A stretch of DNA of 6,520 nucleotides from Eubacterium sp. AM49-13BH (GCF_003464165.1 NZ_QSEK01000057.1:1-6520), one strand, 5' to 3'; shown: positions 1 to 5,768, counted from the first letter of the stretch. Translations and numbers: made by a program. The notes: a model not told the origin generated them from the sequence alone.

Positions 1-136
1 AAGCGTGAGCTTCTTCGCTCCCTTTTTCCTATGGACCAGAGGGGAGTCTGACTGATGAGCAAGCACGGAAGATTGGACGTTGAAGCGGATAGAAGGCACG
101 AGGAAGTCTAAACAGAACGAATCAGGTACACTACAC
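1..136. other. G+C-rich stretch, possible end of a structured RNA or other upstream element (unidentified)
   Basis: The first 120 bases hold about 61 G/C (51%), well above the genes that follow. No reading frame looks like a known protein: the plus frame from base 1 is open for only 16 codons before TGA at 49-51. Short complementary segments exist, such as GAGC 7-10 with GCTC 17-20, or alternatively CTCCC 18-22 with GGGAG 42-46, and CTGAT 52-56 with ATCAG 121-125. A good promoter starts at 137, which suggests the element ends before it. In an A+T-rich genome a local G+C rise often marks structured RNA, but I do not recognise a family and the 5' part lies outside the window. It could also be the end of a gene or a transferred fragment. 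Confidence 0.3.
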
Positions 137-165
137 TTGCCACACAATACTCAATGGCGTAAAAT
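137..165 (+). promoter_or_regulatory. Sigma-A-type promoter of the flavodoxin-like gene
   Basis: TTGCCA (137-142) and TAAAAT (160-165) are separated by 17 bases, close to the TTGACA/TATAAT consensus with ideal spacing. Transcription would start near 172 and leave a leader of about 27 bases containing the AAGGAGG ribosome binding site at 184-190. The promoter lies right after the G+C-rich stretch, so the flavodoxin-like gene appears to be transcribed independently of what lies upstream. Confidence 0.6.
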
Positions 166-198
166 AAGTACAATCTCATAAGTAAGGAGGAGTCAGCT

Positions 199-672
199 AT
201 GAACAGAGCTGTTGTTTATTATTCATTATCAGGAAATACAAAGGAAGCTGCAAAGGTTATTGCAAGAAAGCTGGGAGCAAAAATCTTTGAGATAGATTTA
301 GTTAAGCCATTACCCAAGAATACAGTGAGGCAGATGCTTGTTGGAGGAATGCAGTCAACATTTGGAAGAAGACCTAAGATAAAAGGTGTTCCGGATAACA
401 TAGATTATTATGACGAAATTATATTGGGTATGCCAGTATGGGCAGGTATGCCTGCGTCTCCGGTCAACACATTTATAAAAAGTTACGGCGTAGCAGATAA
501 AATTGACGCTGTGTTTACATTCAGTGGTGGTGGTGACAATGACAGATGCCTTCTGCAGTTGTCAAAAAGCCTTAAGAATTTAAAGAATCAGGTTGCGTTA
601 GCAGACCGCAATAGTAATGCTGCAAAGGATAATCAGGAGAAGCTTGAAAAGTTTGTTATGAGTATCAAGTAG
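199..672 (+). CDS. Flavodoxin-family protein
   Basis: A 157-residue cytoplasmic protein with a flavodoxin-like fold, expected to bind FMN and act as a small electron carrier or NAD(P)H:quinone-type reductase; its redox partner is unknown. After the first beta strand (AVVYYS) comes a phosphate-binding loop SLSGNT (residues 9-14), the flavodoxin signature for the FMN phosphate. A second flavin-contacting segment, GMPVWAGMPASPVNTFI (77-93), carries an aromatic Trp81, and TFSGGGD (107-113) resembles the third loop of this family. The length matches short-chain flavodoxins, so the gene looks complete. The ATG is preceded by AAGGAGG 8 bases upstream. It has its own promoter at 137-165 and is followed 62 bases later by a LUD-domain gene on the same strand. 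Fold assignment is firm; the exact reaction is not predictable. Confidence 0.85.
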   Translation: MNRAVVYYSLSGNTKEAAKVIARKLGAKIFEIDLVKPLPKNTVRQMLVGGMQSTFGRRPKIKGVPDNIDYYDEIILGMPVWAGMPASPVNTFIKSYGVADKIDAVFTFSGGGDNDRCLLQLSKSLKNLKNQVALADRNSNAAKDNQEKLEKFVMSIK

Positions 673-679
673 AAATGTA

Positions 680-688
680 TGCTATAAT
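680..688 (+). promoter_or_regulatory. Extended -10 promoter for the LUD-domain gene
   Basis: TGCTATAAT (680-688) is a perfect -10 hexamer with the TGn extension, lying 46 bases upstream of the next ATG. There is no convincing -35 box at 16-18 bases, but extended -10 promoters can do without one. The same nine-base element occurs in the minus-strand pectinesterase promoter at 5260-5268. It would let the LUD and HD genes be expressed apart from the flavodoxin-like gene, or add to read-through from it. Confidence 0.5.
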
Positions 689-734
689 GGACACATTGAT
701 AAAGTTGATTACAATATAACTGGAGGATACAAGC

Positions 735-1361
735 ATGGACGAAAATGTAAAGAAAAGAAACAAAGTACTGGCACAGACTGTAATTAATGGCTTACAGTCA
801 CGAAATATGTCAGGATATTATGCAGAAGATAAAGAAGCAGCATTAAAGCAGGCTTTGGAGTTAATTGATGAGGAAAGCACGATTGCTATGGGCGGCTGCC
901 ACAGTGCGCAGGAGATTGGACTTGTAGAGGCTTTGAAGGAAGGCAATTACAATTATATAGACCGTTCAAAGATGACTCCAAGAGAGGGACTTCTGGCTTC
1001 ATATGACGCTGATGTGTTCTTATCAAGTGCAAATGCAATGACAAGTGATGGGATTCTTGTCAATATTGATGGCAATTCCAACCGTGTTTCATGCATAGCG
1101 CAGGGACCAAAGAAGGTAATCTTCATAGTTGGAATGAATAAAGTCTGTTCGGACCTTGATTCGGCAATGAAGCGTGCAAGAAATATAGCTGCACCAACCA
1201 ATGCACAGAATTTTAATGTCAAGACACCATGCAAGACAACCGGAAAATGTTTTGACTGTAAATCACCAGACACATTATGCTGCCAGTTCCTGATTACAAG
1301 ATATTCACGTCATGTCGGAAGAATACATGTAATACTTGTAAATGATACACTTGGTTATTAA
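735..1361 (+). CDS. LUD-domain (lactate utilization protein C / YkgG-like) protein
   Basis: A 208-residue protein of the LUD (DUF162) family, whose characterised members include LutC and part of LutB in L-lactate oxidation. Stand-alone LUD proteins like this one are common in Clostridia without the rest of the Lut complex, and their role is not established. Visible family features are AMGGCHSAQEIGL (51-63), an SSANAMTSDGILVNIDGNSNRVS segment (97-119), GPKKVIFIVGMNKV (124-137), and a cysteine cluster C166-x5-C172-x2-C175-x6-C182-C183 before the closing GRIHVILVNDTLGY. The cysteine spacing suggests metal or Fe-S binding, which is inference. GGAGG at 722-726 sits 8 bases before the ATG. The HD-domain gene follows after 11 bases, so the two are probably co-transcribed. 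No lutA or lutB is in view, so a lactate role is uncertain. Confidence 0.85.
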   Translation: MDENVKKRNKVLAQTVINGLQSRNMSGYYAEDKEAALKQALELIDEESTIAMGGCHSAQEIGLVEALKEGNYNYIDRSKMTPREGLLASYDADVFLSSANAMTSDGILVNIDGNSNRVSCIAQGPKKVIFIVGMNKVCSDLDSAMKRARNIAAPTNAQNFNVKTPCKTTGKCFDCKSPDTLCCQFLITRYSRHVGRIHVILVNDTLGY

Positions 1362-1372
1362 AAGGAGAAACT

Positions 1373-1861
1373 ATGATTAACAGACTTCATATGGCAATGA
1401 TTGAATTATATAAAGGAGACGCTAAGAGAATACAGCATTTTTGCAAGGTTCACAGCTATGCAAAGCTGATTGCACAGATGGAAAATGTTGATGAAAAAAG
1501 TCTTTTTATAATCGAAACAGCGGCACTTACACATGATATCGGAATTCATACATGTGAAGAAAAATATGGTGAGTGTGGTGGCAGGCTGCAGGAAAAAGAA
1601 GGCCCGGCTATTGCAGCAGAACTTCTTGACAGGCTTGGTTTTGACAGCAAAGTATCAGAAAGAGTGCAGTATCTGATAGGACATCATCATACTTACAACA
1701 ATATTGACGGCATTGATTATCAGATACTTGTTGAGGCAGATTTCTTAGTTAACATATGCGATGATAATCTTACAAAGGAAGCAGCATTAAAGGCATATAA
1801 CAGCATTTTTAAGACAGAATGTGGTAAAAAGATATGTCGGGAAATGTTCGGGCTTGAATAA
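1373..1861 (+). CDS. Small HD-domain protein (putative metal-dependent phosphohydrolase)
   Basis: A 162-residue single-domain protein of the HD superfamily, whose members usually hydrolyse phosphate esters of nucleotides using one or two metal ions. The expected ligands can be read: H27 in KVHSYAKLI, the HD doublet H54-D55 in TAALTHDIGI, a histidine run at 104-106 (GHHHTY), and D123 in EADFLVN. The helical pattern between them fits HD domains. No output or sensor domain is attached, so its substrate is unknown. AAGGAG (1362-1367) lies between the LUD stop and this ATG, with only 11 bases between the genes, which indicates an operon. No terminator is visible in the 86 bases before the response regulator gene. 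Confidence 0.8.
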   Translation: MINRLHMAMIELYKGDAKRIQHFCKVHSYAKLIAQMENVDEKSLFIIETAALTHDIGIHTCEEKYGECGGRLQEKEGPAIAAELLDRLGFDSKVSERVQYLIGHHHTYNNIDGIDYQILVEADFLVNICDDNLTKEAALKAYNSIFKTECGKKICREMFGLE

Positions 1862-1862
1862 T

Positions 1863-1902
1863 ATATTTATCAACAGAGTACACATTTTAAACATATTTAT
1901 CA
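1863..1902 (+). repeat. Pair of 10-bp direct repeats upstream of the response regulator (candidate operator)
   Basis: ATATTTATCA occurs exactly at 1863-1872 and at 1893-1902, 30 bases start to start, or about three helical turns, on the same face of the DNA. OmpR/PhoB-type regulators bind direct repeats and often control their own gene, so this could be an autoregulatory site. The sequence is A+T-rich, so chance is possible. Weak -10-like hexamers (GATAAT at 1903-1908) lie at the edge of the second copy, without a good -35 box. Confidence 0.35.
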
Positions 1903-1922
1903 GATAATATATAGACAATTAA

Positions 1923-1933
1923 TTCACCGTGAA
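1923..1933. repeat. Short inverted repeat before the response regulator ribosome binding site
   Basis: TTCAC (1923-1927) and GTGAA (1929-1933) form a perfect inverted repeat around one central C, just upstream of the GAGG ribosome binding site at 1937-1940. It could be a protein-binding site. The arms are short, and a hairpin with a one-base loop cannot form in RNA, so any role would be at the DNA level. Confidence 0.25.
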
Positions 1934-1947
1934 AGTGAGGATTACAT

Positions 1948-2625
1948 ATGGATAAGATGAAGATTTTGGTAGTAGATGATGAAAGCAGAATGAGAAAGCT
2001 TGTAAGTGATTTCCTGACAAGAAAAGGTTATGTTGTTATTGAGGCAGCTGATGGTGTTGAGGCTGTTGATACATTTATGGAGAATAAAGATATTGCTCTT
2101 ATAATTCTTGATGTTATGATGCCAAGAATGGATGGCTGGGAAGTGTGCAGGCAGATAAGAAAGGATTCTAAAGTTCCAATTATTATGCTTACAGCCAAGG
2201 GCGAAGAGATGGACGAACTTCAGGGATTTGAGTGCGGTGCTGATGAATATATAGCAAAGCCATTCTCACCTAAGATACTTACAGCCAGAGTTGATGCAAT
2301 CATAAGACGTGCATATGGTGTTGACAGCAATGAAATAATTGAGATAGGTGGAATTACCATAGACAAAGCTGCACATATTGTTAAGATAGATGGCGAAGAG
2401 ATAGAGTTAAGTTATAAAGAGTTTGAACTGCTTACTTATTTTATTGAGAATAAGGGAATTGCATTGTCAAGAGAGAAGATTCTTAATAATGTATGGAATT
2501 ATGATTATTATGGGGATGCAAGAACTATAGATACCCATGTTAAGAAATTAAGAAAGAAAATGGGTGAGAAGGGTGATTACATCAAGACAATCTGGGGTAT
2601 GGGTTATAAGTTCATTGTTGACTGA
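1948..2625 (+). CDS. OmpR/PhoB-family response regulator
   Basis: A 225-residue cytoplasmic transcription factor with an N-terminal receiver and a C-terminal winged-helix DNA-binding domain. The receiver (about 4-120) has the acidic pair D10-D11, the phospho-acceptor D55 in LIILDVMMPRMDGWEV, T82 in MLTAKG and K104 in YIAKPF. The effector domain (about 130-225) shows the typical pattern ELSYKEFELL, SREKILNNVW, ARTIDTHVKKLRKK and the wing IKTIWGMGYKF. All catalytic residues are present and the length is normal. It lies 27 bases upstream of a histidine kinase on the same strand, so the two should form a cognate pair phosphorylated at D55. Targets are unknown; the direct repeats at 1863-1902 could be an autoregulatory site. 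The start is supported by GAGG 7 bases upstream, although the site is weaker than those of its neighbours. Confidence 0.93.
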   Translation: MDKMKILVVDDESRMRKLVSDFLTRKGYVVIEAADGVEAVDTFMENKDIALIILDVMMPRMDGWEVCRQIRKDSKVPIIMLTAKGEEMDELQGFECGADEYIAKPFSPKILTARVDAIIRRAYGVDSNEIIEIGGITIDKAAHIVKIDGEEIELSYKEFELLTYFIENKGIALSREKILNNVWNYDYYGDARTIDTHVKKLRKKMGEKGDYIKTIWGMGYKFIVD

Positions 2626-2638
2626 TTGTTATAATTTT

Positions 2639-2646
2639 AAGGAAGG
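2639..2646 (+). promoter_or_regulatory. Ribosome binding site deciding the kinase start (GTG 2653 or ATG 2656)
   Basis: AAGGAAGG precedes two adjacent start codons, GTG at 2653 and ATG at 2656, which differ by one residue. Counting from the last G of the site, the spacing is 6 bases to GTG and 9 to ATG. I prefer ATG because it is the stronger codon with acceptable spacing; the difference does not affect the protein's domains. Confidence 0.45.
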
Positions 2647-2655
2647 CAGTTTGTG

Positions 2656-4296
2656 ATGAAGATACATTCTATTAAATTTAAGATTACACTTCTTTTGGTT
2701 GTGACTGTTACATGTCTTGTTGCAATGCTTATCGGTTTTAACAGCTTTTTTTCTGAAAAGGTGTATATGAACCGTAAGCAGAAGAGCATGGTGAGTTCAT
2801 ATGAAAATGTCAATGATATTATGCAGAAGTATACAGATTCCCAGATAGATAAGGATACGATGTGTGCTGATATGGAGAATATATCTACAGCCAAGGGAAT
2901 ATCTGTCCTTGTAGTTGACAGCAGCTGGTGCACAATATATGTAAGTACACAAGGTGATGATTCAATGATTGAGAGACTCCGCATGAGTATATTTAATGGA
3001 GATATATTCAAGAACAGCGGAACTTCTGAAAAAGCACCAGAGCCGAAAAATCCAGCTGATGATTCGGTTACGGATAATCCGGCAGATGCAGATGATAAGA
3101 AGGATCATAAGAAGAGATTTGATGATATTATTGATATGTCGGGTACATCGCTTGTTGAGAACAGAACAATAATAAGCTCTAACGATAAATACACACTTCA
3201 GAAGGTGTACGATGAGAGACTGGGCGATTATTATCTTGAAATATGGGGCACGCTTGATAATGGCTATTCAATTATATTAAGAACTCCAATTCAGGGAATT
3301 AAGGATAATGTGAATATATCTACAACACTTATAAAATATGTTGGTGGAGCAATTCTTATAGTTGGAATAATTTCAGCATTTGTGGTATCAACATATATAA
3401 CAAGACCGATAAAGCAGCTTTCTGATATTGCAGAGAGAATGTCAGAAATGGATTTTGATGCAAGGTATGAAGGCAGTGATAAAGGCGAGATTGGACTGCT
3501 TGGTAAGAGTATGAACAATATGTCTGAGAAACTTGAACATAATATTGCTGAGCTTAAGAAAGCTAATCTGGAACTAAAGAAGGATATCGATAAGAAAGAA
3601 AAACTTGAGATTATGAGAACAGATTTCCTTTCAAATGTTTCTCATGAATTAAAGACTCCAATTGCCCTGATACAGGGATATGCTGAAGGTCTTAAGGAAG
3701 GCATAACAGATGATCCTGAAAGTATGGGATTTTATTGTGATGTTATTATGGACGAGGCAAACAAGATGAATACAATGGTTAAGAGACTGCTTACGCTTAA
3801 TCAGATAGAGTTTGGTAATGATGAACCGGATATGGAGCGTTTTAACATTAATGAGCTGATAGCTTCTGTTGTTGATGCTAATGCAATAAGGGCAGGACAG
3901 AAGAATATGAGCATAGTATTTGATAACCGTAATGAACAGAATTTCGTATGGGCAGATGAATATAAGACAGAAGAGGTTCTTACCAACTATATATCCAACG
4001 CACTTAACCATTGTGACGGAAAGCAAGCAATAGAGGTCAGAACATCAAAGTCAGAAGACGGAGCAACACTCACTGTCACAGTATATAACAGTGGCAGGAA
4101 TATTGCTGAAGAGGACCTTGAACGCATCTGGGAGAAGTTCTATAAAACCGATAAAGCAAGAACAAGAGAATATGGTGGTAATGGTATAGGATTATCAATT
4201 GTTAAGGCTATTATGGAGTCAATGGGGCAGGAGTATGGCGTCAGAAATGTTTCTGACGGTGTAGAGTTCTGGTTCACACTTGACTGCAAATCATGA
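2656..4296 (+). CDS. Membrane sensor histidine kinase
   Basis: A 546-residue sensor kinase (547 if the GTG at 2653 is used; numbering below counts that residue). TM1 covers about 10-32, an extracytoplasmic sensor about 33-225, and TM2 about 227-249. A HAMP domain (about 250-303) begins at TRPIKQLSDIAERM and continues into a coiled coil (about 296-318). The HisKA domain holds the phospho-acceptor H331 in SNVSHELKTP. The ATPase domain has the N-box EVLTNYISNALNH (441-453), VYNSGRNI (478-484) for the G1 box, the F-box region WEKFYKTD and the G2 box GGNGIGLSIVK (508-518). All kinase motifs are intact. The sensor carries an acidic, Pro/Asp/Lys-rich insert at about 122-158 that is probably disordered. 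No ligand can be inferred. It should phosphorylate the regulator encoded 27-30 bases upstream. Its stop codon overlaps that of the convergent pectinesterase. Confidence 0.93.
   Translation: MKIHSIKFKITLLLVVTVTCLVAMLIGFNSFFSEKVYMNRKQKSMVSSYENVNDIMQKYTDSQIDKDTMCADMENISTAKGISVLVVDSSWCTIYVSTQGDDSMIERLRMSIFNGDIFKNSGTSEKAPEPKNPADDSVTDNPADADDKKDHKKRFDDIIDMSGTSLVENRTIISSNDKYTLQKVYDERLGDYYLEIWGTLDNGYSIILRTPIQGIKDNVNISTTLIKYVGGAILIVGIISAFVVSTYITRPIKQLSDIAERMSEMDFDARYEGSDKGEIGLLGKSMNNMSEKLEHNIAELKKANLELKKDIDKKEKLEIMRTDFLSNVSHELKTPIALIQGYAEGLKEGITDDPESMGFYCDVIMDEANKMNTMVKRLLTLNQIEFGNDEPDMERFNINELIASVVDANAIRAGQKNMSIVFDNRNEQNFVWADEYKTEEVLTNYISNALNHCDGKQAIEVRTSKSEDGATLTVTVYNSGRNIAEEDLERIWEKFYKTDKARTREYGGNGIGLSIVKAIMESMGQEYGVRNVSDGVEFWFTLDCKS
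4239..4258. repeat. Perfect 9-bp inverted repeat in the kinase 3' coding region
   Basis: CGTCAGAAA (4239-4247) and TTTCTGACG (4250-4258) are exact complements separated by TG. In RNA this gives an 8-bp stem with a four-base loop, from either strand. In the kinase it encodes part of the final strand region of the ATPase domain. On the minus strand it begins 33 bases beyond the pectinesterase stop, where a 3'-end hairpin would be expected, but no T-run follows in that direction, so it is not a standard intrinsic terminator. Confidence 0.4.
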
Positions 4297-5232
4297 TTTC
4301 ATAACATTTTCAAGAGTATAACGGGCAGCTTGTGCTTCATCTAACTGATGAACATAGGCTGCTCTTTTTTCAGGCTTATATCCATCGCCATGTCCATTAT
4401 ATTCAGCATAATATACAGTTTCATGTGATTCAGGTTTATTCCAGTCAGTGAAGCCCTCATCAATAATCTGGTCGGAATATTCACAGTTAAGAAGAACAAC
4501 CTTGGCATGAATTCTCCAAGGTCTGCTTAAAGCAACGCTTTTAGGCGGACAGTTTCCTGTAAATGTACAATTATCAAATACATATCCGAAAGCCTGACCT
4601 TCATATGTTGAAGGTGCAGTATAATAAGAGTTGATGGGTTCATTCCGGTTTAATGCAAAAAGTGTGCAGTTTTTAAAGTAGGCTGTGGCACTTCCAAAAA
4701 TGAAATCAATTTCACCACATATAAAGCAGTCTTCATATAACTGGTGAACGAGCTTTCTTTCACCGTCTATTGTTGGACCTGTAAAACCACCTGGTTGTTT
4801 TTCTTTAAGAGGCAGCGGACCGGTAAATAAAGTGTCCTGATGACCGAGAATTTTACAGTGCTTAAATGTGATGTTGTCACCTTCAGCGTATACAGCGATT
4901 GCCTGACCGACATTATTACCAAATCCGGCACTGTTTTCGAATGTTATATTGCTTGCAGAGAAATTATCGGCATATACAAGAAATGTATAGGAACGGAAAG
5001 TTCCACGCTTAGAGCCGTCAGGCATAATCATTCTTGCATAGAAACCCTCTGTAATAATAGTTTCGTCTGTATCTTCACCAATTAAGGTAATATTATTTTT
5101 TCGGATTTCAATGCGTTCTTTATATATTCCTTTTTTGATAAATATGGTTTCTCTGTTATTATCAGAAACAGAATCAACTGCTTTCTGTATTGAATCAAAA
5201 TCGCCAGAATTGTCTTTAGCTACCGTAATCAT
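4291..5232 (-). CDS. Pectinesterase (pectin methylesterase, carbohydrate esterase family 8), probably cytoplasmic
   Basis: A 313-residue right-handed beta-helix enzyme that removes methyl groups from esterified polygalacturonate, giving methanol and free galacturonate residues. The full active-site set is visible: GIYKERIEI (35-43), Q110 in GQAIAV, Q132-D133 in GHQDTLF, D176 in GEIDFIFGSA, and R237-W239 in LSRPW (usually LGRPW). D133 and D176 correspond to the acid/base and nucleophile of the family. A loop of about 25 residues (138-162, rich in Pro and Gly) lies between QDTL and DFIFG. There is no signal peptide: the protein begins directly with the first domain motif (ITVAKDNSGDFDSIQKAV), so it probably acts on imported oligomers. 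AGGAGG (5244-5249) lies 11 bases before the start. It converges on the kinase with a 6-base overlap and diverges from the GNAT gene. Its C-terminal codons also carry the kinase's terminator. Confidence 0.92.
   Translation of the reverse strand: MITVAKDNSGDFDSIQKAVDSVSDNNRETIFIKKGIYKERIEIRKNNITLIGEDTDETIITEGFYARMIMPDGSKRGTFRSYTFLVYADNFSASNITFENSAGFGNNVGQAIAVYAEGDNITFKHCKILGHQDTLFTGPLPLKEKQPGGFTGPTIDGERKLVHQLYEDCFICGEIDFIFGSATAYFKNCTLFALNRNEPINSYYTAPSTYEGQAFGYVFDNCTFTGNCPPKSVALSRPWRIHAKVVLLNCEYSDQIIDEGFTDWNKPESHETVYYAEYNGHGDGYKPEKRAAYVHQLDEAQAARYTLENVMKS
4323..4370 (+). terminator. Intrinsic terminator for the kinase transcript, inside the pectinesterase coding sequence
   Basis: Starting 26 bases after the kinase stop, 4323-4334 pair with 4353-4364 (12 bp, three of them G-U wobbles), C4335 is bulged, and TTCATC 4336-4341 pairs with GATGAA 4347-4352 around the loop TAACT. 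This 18-bp hairpin is followed at once by six T (4365-4370), the classic form of a factor-independent terminator in the plus direction. Read on the minus strand it is preceded by A6 and not followed by T, so it should stop only kinase-direction transcription. All of it lies within codons for the pectinesterase C-terminal tail (about residues 288-304). Confidence 0.75.
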
Positions 5233-5259
5233 AAAAATATATACCTCCTATTTTTTACT

Positions 5260-5288
5260 ATTATAGCACACTGGACATTAATAAATAA
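5260..5288 (-). promoter_or_regulatory. Pectinesterase promoter (extended -10)
   Basis: On the minus strand TGCTATAAT occupies 5268-5260, a perfect extended -10 element. A weak -35 (TTATTT, 5288-5283) lies 17 bases away. Transcription would begin near 5253, just before the AGGAGG site at 5249-5244, leaving a leader of about 20 bases. It overlaps the divergent GNAT promoter. I see no convincing cre-type catabolite site. Confidence 0.55.
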
Positions 5289-5300
5289 AGCGAGTATAAT
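5272..5300 (+). promoter_or_regulatory. Promoter of the GNAT acetyltransferase gene
   Basis: TGGACA (5272-5277) and TATAAT (5295-5300) are 17 bases apart; only one base differs from the consensus hexamers. Transcription would start near 5307. The spacer contains the likely -35 region of the opposing pectinesterase promoter. Confidence 0.65.
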
Positions 5301-5335
5301 TCGATTCGTTAAAAAATTTGTAGGAAATAGAGATT

Positions 5336-5755
5336 ATGATAAGAATAGTAGAAGATGTGAGAGATGTTAATATATATCTTTCATTAAGAAAACAGGTTGG
5401 CTGGATTAAGTTGGATGAAAATCAGGCTCAGAGAGCATTGGATAACAGCGTGAAAGTATTCACAGTATATGATGATGACAAGCCTATAGGAATGGGCAGA
5501 GTGGTTGGAGATATGGCTGTAATAAGCTATATCCAGGATTTAATAATAATACCGGAATATCAGAGTAAGCACATAGGAAGCATGCTTATAGAACATATAA
5601 TAGCTTATGTCAAAGGAATTACTCAGGAAGACACAAGAATGATGCTTTGTCTGATGTGTGCCAAGGGTAGAGAGATATTCTATGAAAAGCATGGATTTAT
5701 CGCAAGACCGACACCAGAACTGGGACCGGGAATGATACAGTATATATTACAATAG
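5336..5755 (+). CDS. GNAT-family N-acetyltransferase
   Basis: A 139-residue cytoplasmic enzyme expected to transfer an acetyl group from acetyl-CoA to an amine; the substrate cannot be told. The GNAT core is present: strand and turn KPIGMGRVVGD (49-59), DLIIIPEYQSKHIGSMLIEHI (68-88) as the acetyl-CoA-binding motif A, and FYEKHGF (115-121) as motif B. In motif A the usual Q/R-x-x-G-x-G/A reads Q76-S-K-H79-I-G81, so the first glycine is His. The length is typical of single-domain members. Only a weak AGGA (5322-5325) precedes the ATG by 10 bases, so translation may be modest although the promoter is strong. It is divergent from the pectinesterase, and no terminator is visible before bioY. Confidence 0.85.
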   Translation: MIRIVEDVRDVNIYLSLRKQVGWIKLDENQAQRALDNSVKVFTVYDDDKPIGMGRVVGDMAVISYIQDLIIIPEYQSKHIGSMLIEHIIAYVKGITQEDTRMMLCLMCAKGREIFYEKHGFIARPTPELGPGMIQYILQ

Positions 5756-5768
5756 CATTGTAAAATGT

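Noticed and set aside
52..58. CTGATGA, identical to the hammerhead ribozyme core
   Set aside because: No matching stem II followed by GAAA and a stem III can be drawn at workable distances, so the seven bases are probably chance.
98..120. GAGGAAGTCT and ACAGAAC, reminiscent of RNase P RNA conserved segments
   Set aside because: In RNase P these lie at opposite ends of the molecule and are followed by other conserved bases that are absent here.
953..1273. Open minus-strand frame opposite the LUD gene
   Set aside because: It lies wholly within a well-supported gene and shows no family features.
3649..4026. Open minus-strand frame opposite the kinase catalytic region
   Set aside because: The plus strand encodes intact HisKA and ATPase motifs here; the antisense frame has odd composition and no motif.
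4840..5085. Plus-strand 81-codon frame opposite the pectinesterase
   Set aside because: It is antisense to catalytic-motif codons, with no ribosome binding site or known domain.
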